A program made the position numbers and the translations under genes. Of a stretch of 38,189 nt of DNA, positions 25,270 through 32,873 are shown piece by piece. The notes under the pieces were generated by a model that saw only the letters and a program-made list of their open reading frames with translations, did not search any database and was not told where the DNA came from. Origin of the DNA: JABWCE01 sp964617955 (GTDB taxonomy: Bacteria > Bacteroidota > Bacteroidia > NS11-12g > UBA9320); assembly GCA_964617955.1 (NCBI GenBank), contig CAZTXB010000023.1:1-38189 (forward strand), read 5' to 3'. Numbering within the stretch: position 1 is the first letter of the stretch; the number at the start of each line of letters is the position of its first letter.

Positions 25270-25447
25270 ATCGGATAATGGGAACATTTATTTTTTTCTA
25301 ATGACAGTTTGAAGTCCGCAAACTCAGTAAAAATCCCTTGATAAAGATATGTATCATTTTTGTGTCAAATTAAAATCGCGACTTAAAATCAGACCATTAG
25401 AATTAATATTTATTTAACATTGCATGAAATATAAATACGACCTGATA

Positions 25448-28375
25448 ATGAGAAAATACCCTTTAGCCTTCCTGTTGTTTGTTACCTTAAGCTCTACTCT
25501 ATTTGCTCAAAAGTTATGGAATCAAAAAGCTGATTTTCCAGGAACTGCGAGGAATAATGGCATCGGTTTTTCAATTAATGGCAAAGGGTACATTGGTCTT
25601 GGACAGAGTGCAGGCGGAACGAGACTGTACGACTTTTATGAATACGACCCGGCATCAAATAAATGGACCCAAAAGGCAAATTTTCCAAGTTCAGGTGCAG
25701 GTTTTGTAGGCTCTACAGGGTTTGTGTTGAACGGTAAGGGATACGTTTGTTTTGGAGTAAATGGAACAGGAAGTATTACTAAAGAATTATGGGAATTTAA
25801 TCCAACATCGAATAATTGGACACAACGAGCAACTTTTCCATCTACTGCGAGATATGCGTCCGCAAGCTTTGTTCTTAACGACACAGCTTATATTATTGGA
25901 GGTAATCCGGGGGGGACCCCTTACCTTGCCGATGTTTGGATTTTCGTACCAACTTCAAATACATGGGTGCAAAAAGCTAATTTTTCCGGCTCAAAGAAAT
26001 GCGGAGGTACTGGATTTACCATTGAAGGCATTGGTTATTATGCAACGGGATTAACAAGCTCTACATCAGCGACGAAAGATGTTTGGAAGTATAATAAAAT
26101 AAAAGATACCTGGAGCCAAATAGCCGACTTTCCTAATGGAAGTGTAACAGGATCTATTGGTTTTGAAATTAATGGAATAGGATATCTCGGCACTGGAAAT
26201 AACCTAAGTAACTACACAAAAGAAATTTATGAGTACGATGCAACTGGGAATAATTGGAAGAAGCTTGATTCCATTCCGACATCTCAAAGTGGCAGAGGAT
26301 CTTCGGCAGCATTCGTAATCAACGGCAATGCCTATTTTGGTACAGGGTATAGTACTTCAACGGTATCACTAAATGATTTTTGGTCATATACGCCAAAAGT
26401 TAAGTGTAACGCTAAATTTATTACCCAACCGAAAAATGTGTTAACTAACTTGAATGACTCAGCCAATTTTGTTGCCATTTCATTAGATAATTCGGCGACT
26501 TATAAATGGCAAGTGAATAAAGGAACCGGTTTTACAAATATTTCCAACGGCGGGCAATATTCAGGAGCTACTAGTTACCGATTATCAGTCTCGAAGGTGC
26601 AATTTTCTGATAATAATGGACACAAGTTTCGCTGTATTGCCACAACGTCCATGTGCTCTGATACATCTGGTACTGTAGCATTAAGTGTTAATTGTTTAAA
26701 ACTGTTTAAAGATCAACCGAAGGATGTTACTTCAGATAATGGAAGTTTTGTTAGATTTATGGTTTCCTCTGCATTTGTGAATACGATAATGCAATGGCAA
26801 AAAAATGAAGGATCAGGTTATATTAACATAGATAACAAGGGGCAATATTCCGGCTCGGATAAGGATACCCTTACTGTCTCTGAAATTCTATTATCGAATA
26901 ACAATACTCAGTACAGATGTGTTGCGAGTTATGGGGGATGCAAAGACTCCTCAATGAAAGCTAAACTATTTGTGTATTGTAGACCAATTATAAAAGAACA
27001 ACCTGTAGAAAAGTTTTTTTATAAAGGAAGTGTCGCGAAATTTAATATTGCTGGGCATGATAAGGGAACTAGTGCCAGGTGGCAAATAAAAAACGGGTCA
27101 TTTCAAGATTTGTCAGACGCTGGACAATACCAGGGCACTTCCAGTGATACCTTAACTATTAATTCTTTAAGCATTGCCAATAATTCTCAGGTGTATCGCT
27201 GTGTATTAAGTTATAAAAGTTGCGCAGATACAACCAAAGTAGTAGTTTTAAACGTTCTCTGCACGCCAATAGTAGATACCGATCCCATTAGCGCAAGCAA
27301 GAAGGAGGGCGAAAGTGCTTCATTCACTGTTACCACTTCTGATATAAAAGCATTGTTTTCATGGCAGGTCAACTCAGGAACTGGCTTTATGGATTTATCA
27401 AATATCGGACAGTTTAGCAATGTTAAAACAAATACCTTGATCATATCAAATACGGTATTGGCTAACAATAACTATAAATTCAGATGCATTTTGGAATCTG
27501 AAGGATGTTATGACACCTCAGGTGTTGCAACCTTGAAGGTTGAGTGTAAAAGGGTTATTATCGGTCAATCATCTAATAAAACGACATTTATTAATGGAAA
27601 TACCTTTTTTTATGTGAATTCATCAGATCAAAATGTAAGTTACATTTGGCAATCAAATATCGGATTTGGGTTTCAAAACTTAAGCAATGCAGGTCAGTTT
27701 ATGGGTGTTAATAGAGACACTCTTTATGTTAAAAATATCAATTTAGCGAATGACAATCAGTTGTTCAGGGTTATTTTGAAATATGGCAGTTGTTCGGATA
27801 CTTCTGCAAGCATGACCCTGTATGCAAAGTGCAATCCAATGATTATAAATCAACCAGTAAATAATTGGGGTTATTTTGGTGACAATATTTTTCTCCGTGT
27901 GGTTGCGTCGAATGCCATGGCTAACTATAAATGGCAATCAGATATTGGTTTTGGATTCCAAAACCTGAGCAATGCCGGGCAATTTAGCGGAACAACTAAT
28001 GATACGCTCTTCGTAAGCAATTTGTCCTCATCAAATGAAAATCAAAATTTCAGATGTCTGATCACTGATGGATCATGCTCTGATACGACAAAGGTTGTAA
28101 GGTTAAATGTTAAATCAAGTAATATTTTGAATCTTCAAAGGCCAAGTTTATTTAATTTTTACCCAAACCCTGTCGACAACGTTCTCAACATAGAATTGTC
28201 AAATACGAAAGGAGCTTTAATCCTCATCTATCAGCCAAATGGGCAGTTGCTCCATCAGTCATATACTACTGGGAGTCAATATTCAATGGATATGAGTCGA
28301 TTCGAAAATGGCGTATACTACTTAAAATGCATAGCCGACCACCTTGTAGAAGTTAAGAAGGTAATCAAGGAGTAA
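25448..28375 (+). CDS. Secreted kelch-repeat protein with six Ig-like repeats and T9SS sorting tail
   Basis: I start at the ATG at 25448 because MRKYPLAFLLFVTLSSTLFA is a clean signal peptide; an ATG at 25424 would add eight residues in front of it. About 975 aa. Residues about 25-320 are kelch repeats (motifs such as WNQKADFP, YNKIKDTW, YDATGNNW with glycine-rich strands), predicted beta-propeller. Then six tandem Ig-like repeats of about 95 residues, each with a CxxxxxxQP start, W-Q, a GQ(Y/F) turn and FRC/YRC near the end. The last about 80 residues match the type IX secretion sorting domain (YPNPVDNVLNIELS, FENGVYYLKC, KKVIKE). Likely cell-surface or extracellular. Repeats 5 and 6 share a near-identical core. 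The N-terminal part is paralogous to the protein at 31187. Confidence 0.88.
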   Translation: MRKYPLAFLLFVTLSSTLFAQKLWNQKADFPGTARNNGIGFSINGKGYIGLGQSAGGTRLYDFYEYDPASNKWTQKANFPSSGAGFVGSTGFVLNGKGYVCFGVNGTGSITKELWEFNPTSNNWTQRATFPSTARYASASFVLNDTAYIIGGNPGGTPYLADVWIFVPTSNTWVQKANFSGSKKCGGTGFTIEGIGYYATGLTSSTSATKDVWKYNKIKDTWSQIADFPNGSVTGSIGFEINGIGYLGTGNNLSNYTKEIYEYDATGNNWKKLDSIPTSQSGRGSSAAFVINGNAYFGTGYSTSTVSLNDFWSYTPKVKCNAKFITQPKNVLTNLNDSANFVAISLDNSATYKWQVNKGTGFTNISNGGQYSGATSYRLSVSKVQFSDNNGHKFRCIATTSMCSDTSGTVALSVNCLKLFKDQPKDVTSDNGSFVRFMVSSAFVNTIMQWQKNEGSGYINIDNKGQYSGSDKDTLTVSEILLSNNNTQYRCVASYGGCKDSSMKAKLFVYCRPIIKEQPVEKFFYKGSVAKFNIAGHDKGTSARWQIKNGSFQDLSDAGQYQGTSSDTLTINSLSIANNSQVYRCVLSYKSCADTTKVVVLNVLCTPIVDTDPISASKKEGESASFTVTTSDIKALFSWQVNSGTGFMDLSNIGQFSNVKTNTLIISNTVLANNNYKFRCILESEGCYDTSGVATLKVECKRVIIGQSSNKTTFINGNTFFYVNSSDQNVSYIWQSNIGFGFQNLSNAGQFMGVNRDTLYVKNINLANDNQLFRVILKYGSCSDTSASMTLYAKCNPMIINQPVNNWGYFGDNIFLRVVASNAMANYKWQSDIGFGFQNLSNAGQFSGTTNDTLFVSNLSSSNENQNFRCLITDGSCSDTTKVVRLNVKSSNILNLQRPSLFNFYPNPVDNVLNIELSNTKGALILIYQPNGQLLHQSYTTGSQYSMDMSRFENGVYYLKCIADHLVEVKKVIKE

Positions 28376-28398
28376 ATAGATTTTATTCTTATAACTTC

Positions 28399-29154
28399 TT
28401 AGACTTTCTGAGCAATTCCATAAAGGTGTTTTTTCTGAAAAGGCAACCTTTTAGAGACTCCTAATTGGTATTTTAACCACCACTTTACATGAATTTTGTA
28501 GTATGCCAGTTTGTTTTCGTAATATAGGAAGTCGGTATTCATGACATCTACGGTTTTGAAATTATGCGAATGAAATATTGAAGAAAGGCGATCTATGGTG
28601 AAGGATTGAACATGCTGCATGTGATGATGTGCGGCATTGCAAAAGGGGCAATAGATGGAGTTTGCTTTCAAATCTTCGTCAAAAGGCGTCGTCACAACGA
28701 GATGACCTCCCGGTTTTAGAAGTTTGTAAATGGTATGGAGCGTGTCATTGAGTAAATCGGACCTCAAATGCTCAATGGTTTCTATTAAGAGAACCACATC
28801 AAAAGAATTTTCTTTAAAATGGGTATTAAGCTCTGAAAAATGTATGATTTTTTTAACATTGCTCAAACCACTGTTTTTTTTCATTGAGGCTGTGACCGAT
28901 TCATGAGAAAAATCAAGACCGCTAATGCTGTTATCTTCATTTTCCTTGGCCAGATAATGAATCATTGTTCCATTACCGCAACCATAATCCAATATGTCGC
29001 CCGATAAATTCAGCTTACTTTTGACCAATTTTATTATCCCTTTTCCAACTTCTTCGGTAAAGTAGGGATGATTTTCAGTCACCTTATAGTCCCAAAATCT
29101 CGCGGTTACTTCATCGGTCCAGTCCGATTCATTTTTGTAAATTATTTTGTTCAT
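28399..29154 (-). CDS. Class I SAM-dependent methyltransferase
   Basis: 251 aa. SAM-binding motif ILDYGCGNGT (54-63), a following acidic residue in SGLDFS, and a PGGHLVVTTP strand. It also carries CPFCNAAHHHMQH (about 170-182), a Cys-x2-Cys plus His cluster found in a Bacteroidota/proteobacterial subgroup encoded near polysaccharide genes, perhaps binding zinc. Substrate unknown; a sugar or lipid-linked intermediate is suggested by the asnB gene only 3 bases upstream on the same strand, with which it is surely co-transcribed. Its stop lies 23 bases from that of the convergent kelch gene. Confidence 0.85.
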   Translation of the reverse strand: MNKIIYKNESDWTDEVTARFWDYKVTENHPYFTEEVGKGIIKLVKSKLNLSGDILDYGCGNGTMIHYLAKENEDNSISGLDFSHESVTASMKKNSGLSNVKKIIHFSELNTHFKENSFDVVLLIETIEHLRSDLLNDTLHTIYKLLKPGGHLVVTTPFDEDLKANSIYCPFCNAAHHHMQHVQSFTIDRLSSIFHSHNFKTVDVMNTDFLYYENKLAYYKIHVKWWLKYQLGVSKRLPFQKKHLYGIAQKV

Positions 29155-29157
29155 TTT

Positions 29158-31050
29158 TTATGATGTCAAGTTTATATTTTCCTTCTGATCTTCGTGAAAA
29201 ACCCTCAACCAAATCTCAAGTACCAGCATGCTGAAAAGTAGCTTTTCCATCTGTGAAGGCCTAACCTTTAAATACCAATTGATCAATCGCAAACATCCGT
29301 CAACATTAATTATTCCTAAATCGGAAGAGAGGCCTTCTTTAAGGAACTTTTTCAAAAGATCTGCCCAGCCATCTACAAAATGCTCGCGGACAGGAATTCG
29401 GAATCCTGTTTTTTTCTTATAAACGATATCCTTTGGGATGTGTTTTTCACATATTTTTTTTAATAGCCCTTTTTCTACCCCACCAGGCATTAGAATCGCA
29501 GGTTCGAGGCTTGAAGTAAATTCTATAAGGCGATGGTCAAGGAATGGGGCTCTCGATTCAATAGATGCCGACATGGTTCCTGTGTCGACCTTCATTAAAA
29601 AATCATCCGGCAAATAACCTTTCACTCCCAGATACAGCATGGCATCATGGTCTGAAATTTCTCCTTTATAAGATTTAAGTATTTCTTTATGAAAAAAAGC
29701 TTGTTCTATTTCGAGTTCGCTAATGAATTTTGGTTGAAATATAATGCTTCGGATACCATGAGGGGCATAATCCAAGGCATTACAATAATTTAAGATTCCT
29801 CCGTGTTGTATCATCCTTTTAACGGTTGCCAGTTTGGGTAAATATCTGTTTCCAGGATAAAACCTTCTGTTTGTTAAATTTTTTAGAATAGGGGCAAGTG
29901 ATAAATTTCCCGGCTTTAGGTTCTTAAGCATAGTGGGTATGCCATATCCGCCGAATATTTCGTCGCCCCCGTCGCCAGTCAAAACTACGGTAAGGTATTG
30001 CCTGGCTTTTTCGGAGACTGCGGCTGTAGGAATAATCGAACTGTCGGCGAAGGGTTCAACCATTCTTAACAAGTTCGGTAGCAGGTTAATACAATCTGAA
30101 TTTAGGTCGATTTGATGATAATTTATTCCATGTTTTTCAGCAATTATTTTAGCGTAATGCGATTCATCAAGCTCAGGGAATTCAGGCGTTGCAAGGGTAA
30201 TGCTGTTTATGTTTTTTATGAATTTGGCAGCCAATGCGGCCACTAGCCCGGAATCGTTTCCACCACTCAGAAATAAACCAAGAGGTACATCCGAAATCAA
30301 TTTTTCTTCCACACTGCTTTCTAAGATACTTTCTGCCTGTCTCTGAGCTTCGAGATTTGAAATGTCAATTTTTTGAGAATAATTAAGTTCCCAATAGATG
30401 GAAATGTTAAAGGAAGTGTTTGTAATTATTGCGCATTCTGCCGGTTTAAGTTTTTTTACACCCTTATAAATGGACTCGTTCTGAGAAATATACTGGTATG
30501 AAAAAAGCTCTGAAATTCCCTTAGGATTGAGAGTTAAGCTCGGTACGAGTTTTTTTAATCCGGCCAGATTGGATGCAAATGAAAACACGCCTTCTTCGAA
30601 ATAATAGAAAAAAGGCTTTTCTCCAAATCGGTCTCTGGAAATAAAGAGTTCATTTTTTGTATTGTCCCAAATAGCAAAGGCCCACATTCCCCTTAACTGA
30701 TTGAGAAAAGTGCGCCCGTATTTAATGTAACCTTTCAGAAGCACCTCGGTGTCGGAGTTGGTGTTAAAATGTAGCCCTTCTTTTTCTAGATTTTTTTTGA
30801 CCTCCTTATAATTATAAATTTCCCCATTGAATACAATTGAATAACTTTTATCCTCCGAATAAAATGGTTGGTTTGCCTCTACACTTAAATCGATAATGGC
30901 CAAACGGCAATGCCCTAAAGTGGCTTGCCCAATCTTGTGAACGGCGATGTTGTCGGGTCCACGGTAATGCATCGCATCGCAGGCTGAATTCACTTCAGTC
31001 CTAAAATCTTGATCATGTTTGAAGGAGATTTTTCCTGCGATTCCGCACAT
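29158..31050 (-). CDS. asnB: Asparagine synthase (glutamine-hydrolysing)
   Basis: Two-domain amidotransferase. I start at the ATG at 31050 because MCGIAG makes Cys2 the N-terminal nucleophile after Met removal; the extra six residues of a longer frame would block this. The class II glutaminase domain spans about 1-200 (RGPDN, FNGEIYN, GDEIFGG later) and the synthetase domain about 220-630 with the PPi loop SGGNDSG. The family makes asparagine, but homologues in polysaccharide clusters amidate surface sugars such as uronic acids. Here the neighbours (methyltransferase, flippase, deacetylase) point to the second role. Sequence alone does not separate them. Confidence 0.93.
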   Translation of the reverse strand: MCGIAGKISFKHDQDFRTEVNSACDAMHYRGPDNIAVHKIGQATLGHCRLAIIDLSVEANQPFYSEDKSYSIVFNGEIYNYKEVKKNLEKEGLHFNTNSDTEVLLKGYIKYGRTFLNQLRGMWAFAIWDNTKNELFISRDRFGEKPFFYYFEEGVFSFASNLAGLKKLVPSLTLNPKGISELFSYQYISQNESIYKGVKKLKPAECAIITNTSFNISIYWELNYSQKIDISNLEAQRQAESILESSVEEKLISDVPLGLFLSGGNDSGLVAALAAKFIKNINSITLATPEFPELDESHYAKIIAEKHGINYHQIDLNSDCINLLPNLLRMVEPFADSSIIPTAAVSEKARQYLTVVLTGDGGDEIFGGYGIPTMLKNLKPGNLSLAPILKNLTNRRFYPGNRYLPKLATVKRMIQHGGILNYCNALDYAPHGIRSIIFQPKFISELEIEQAFFHKEILKSYKGEISDHDAMLYLGVKGYLPDDFLMKVDTGTMSASIESRAPFLDHRLIEFTSSLEPAILMPGGVEKGLLKKICEKHIPKDIVYKKKTGFRIPVREHFVDGWADLLKKFLKEGLSSDLGIINVDGCLRLINWYLKVRPSQMEKLLFSMLVLEIWLRVFHEDQKENINLTS

Positions 31051-31186
31051 AACGCTATTGAGGTTCAAAATAAATCATTATTCTTCACATTCCTTCCTTA
31101 TATGGTGTTCTATTTGATGCTTTGTTTAGAAAAGCATTTTATTTTAAGATTAATTTAATAGTTTTACATTCGTAAAAAATTATATA

Positions 31187-32398
31187 ATGAAAATTAGAAT
31201 TGTACTTCTTTCACTTGTTGCTTGGTCATTTGTTTCGCAGGCTCAAACCTGGAAACAGGTGGCATCTTTGGGTAGCACCGGCAGATACTACGGGGTAGGG
31301 GTTACAGTTGGTGCACTAGGATATATGGGATTGGGCAAATCAAGCGATGGTTCCTTTCTGAGTGATTTTAACGTCTATAATCCCGCGACCAATAACTGGT
31401 TGAAATTGAGCAATTTTCCTGCCGGAGGAAGATACGAGGCCAGTGCTTTCAGTGTCAAGGGAAAAATATATTTGTGCTTCGGTTTAGGTGAAAGTACCAG
31501 TCTAAAGAAGGATTTATGGGAATACAACCCCGCAAACGACTCTTGGAAACAAAAATCGGAATGCCCCGGCTTGGGAAGATATGCTGCCAAGGGGTTTGTT
31601 ATTGGAGACTCCGTTTTTTATGTAGGGACCGGTTCTCCCGACGGGGGGACTTATTTTTCTGATATTTGGCAATACAACCCGCGTACCGACAAATGGACTC
31701 AGAAGGCAAATTTTCCGGGAGGCAGCAGGTCCACGGGAGGCGCATTTGAATTGTCGGGAAATGGATATCTAGGGGGCGGTTTAAAGAATTCAAGTTCGGC
31801 TGCTAAAGATTTTTATAAATATGACCCAAAGAGCGATACCTGGGCGAAAATGGCTGATCTTCCCATCAGCAGTTTTTTTGCGTTTACTGCATTTGTGATT
31901 CATGGTAAAGGGTACTTTGCTCTGGGTGCAAAGTCGGTACCAGCGGTCAATCTAAAAATTGTGTATCAATACAATCCGGTTTCCAATAAGTGGGATTCTA
32001 TTTTAGCCCCGGAATCAATAGTTGCGAGAAGAGCCACTTGTGGATTTGTGATTGGGAGAGTAGCTTACATGGGCACGGGATATATAGATGGCACTCTTAC
32101 AAATGATATTTGGTCGATGGACCTGAACGCATGGTATGCCACACAGCCGGAGCTAAAAAAGGAGAAGGCGCTCTCCATTTTTCCAAACCCTTGTTCTGGT
32201 TTACTTTCTATTCAATTTTCTTCCACAGTCGCAGTTTTAGATCTTGGTGTTTACGATGGTCTTGGAAGATTGGTTTATCATATGACCATGCCCGGGGAGA
32301 AGGAAATTATCGATGTTCATAGTTATCCAAGTGGAATCTATTATTTAAAGATTAGGACATCGAAAGAGGTACAGGTTAACAAGTTTGAGGTGAAGTAA
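31187..32398 (+). CDS. Secreted kelch-repeat protein with T9SS sorting tail
   Basis: 403 aa. Signal peptide of about 20 residues ending in SQA. About six kelch repeats across residues 20-320 (YNPATNNW, YNPANDSW, YNPRTDKW, YDPKSDTW, YNPVSNKW) predict a six-bladed beta-propeller. The C-terminal about 75 residues carry a type IX secretion sorting domain (SIFPNPCSGLLSIQFS, YPSGIYYLKI, KFEVK). It is like the kelch part of the larger protein at 25448 but without Ig repeats, so the two probably arose by duplication followed by insertion or loss of the repeats. Divergent from asnB over 136 bases. Confidence 0.88.
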   Translation: MKIRIVLLSLVAWSFVSQAQTWKQVASLGSTGRYYGVGVTVGALGYMGLGKSSDGSFLSDFNVYNPATNNWLKLSNFPAGGRYEASAFSVKGKIYLCFGLGESTSLKKDLWEYNPANDSWKQKSECPGLGRYAAKGFVIGDSVFYVGTGSPDGGTYFSDIWQYNPRTDKWTQKANFPGGSRSTGGAFELSGNGYLGGGLKNSSSAAKDFYKYDPKSDTWAKMADLPISSFFAFTAFVIHGKGYFALGAKSVPAVNLKIVYQYNPVSNKWDSILAPESIVARRATCGFVIGRVAYMGTGYIDGTLTNDIWSMDLNAWYATQPELKKEKALSIFPNPCSGLLSIQFSSTVAVLDLGVYDGLGRLVYHMTMPGEKEIIDVHSYPSGIYYLKIRTSKEVQVNKFEVK

Positions 32399-32634
32399 TA
32401 TTTTACCACTTAGATCAAAGCTCTTGATCGAAACAGAATTTTCCGTGAAATGCCAATTTGCTTTTATTGTTTCCCTTCTGAGGTTAGATTAATTTTTAAA
32501 CAAAGAGTCTTAGGTTTTGTGCCTAAGTGTGATTCGAATGCAAGAATGAGATACAATGTCCTGTTTGCTATGAAATTATTCAGAGGGTATAAAAAATTTA
32601 AGATTCTGTTAATAGGATTTTTTTTGCCTATTTA
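32399..32634. other. Gap after the kelch gene, no recognised gene
   Basis: AT-rich. A 61-codon plus-strand frame (32450-32635) has low-complexity content, no matching motif, and ends in the TAG made by the adjoining MITE; I treat it as chance. No terminator was seen. Confidence 0.5.
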
Positions 32635-32870
32635 GGGCCTGCTGAAAAACACTTAAAGGCTTGATATGATGAGGTTCATTAAAACTTTTATTGCTTTTAA
32701 TGCACGATAAAAGTAGTGAACCATAAAAATATCGTGCATCGAATGCCTTCATAAAGACGTTAGTTCATTGCACGTCCCTTACTTCGTCGGCTTCGGCTCG
32801 AGGTACGGCAAAGTACATCTTCGCCTTGCCTCCTTGTAATGAACGCACACTGAACTTTTTCAGCAAGCCC
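32635..32870 (-). mobile_element. MITE-like element, copy 4 (236 bp, inverted, 6-bp target duplication TATTTA)
   Basis: Reverse complement of copy 3 with four differences (98%), one of which (C to T) is in the terminal repeat at its right-hand end (CAGCAAGCCC). TATTTA flanks both sides (32629-32634 and 32871-32876). The minus-strand stop codon TAA of the next gene lies within the right-hand duplication. It lies between the convergent kelch and CHU genes. Confidence 0.9.
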
Positions 32871-32873
32871 TAT

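Noticed and set aside
25249..25423. Possible tRNA or riboswitch in the gap between divergent CHU and kelch genes
   Set aside because: No cloverleaf or conserved aptamer could be traced; the sequence is AT-rich promoter-like DNA.
26401..28090. Tandem repeats in the kelch/Ig gene considered as a CRISPR or DNA satellite
   Set aside because: The periodicity of about 285 bp is in frame and reflects Ig protein domains; no short identical repeats with spacers.
32450..32635. 61-codon plus-strand frame after the second kelch gene
   Set aside because: No motif; its stop is created by the adjoining MITE, so the frame is likely chance.
19710..32870. Composite transposon bounded by copies 3 and 4
   Set aside because: Each copy has its own distinct 6-bp duplication, so they inserted separately; no duplication surrounds the whole 13 kb.
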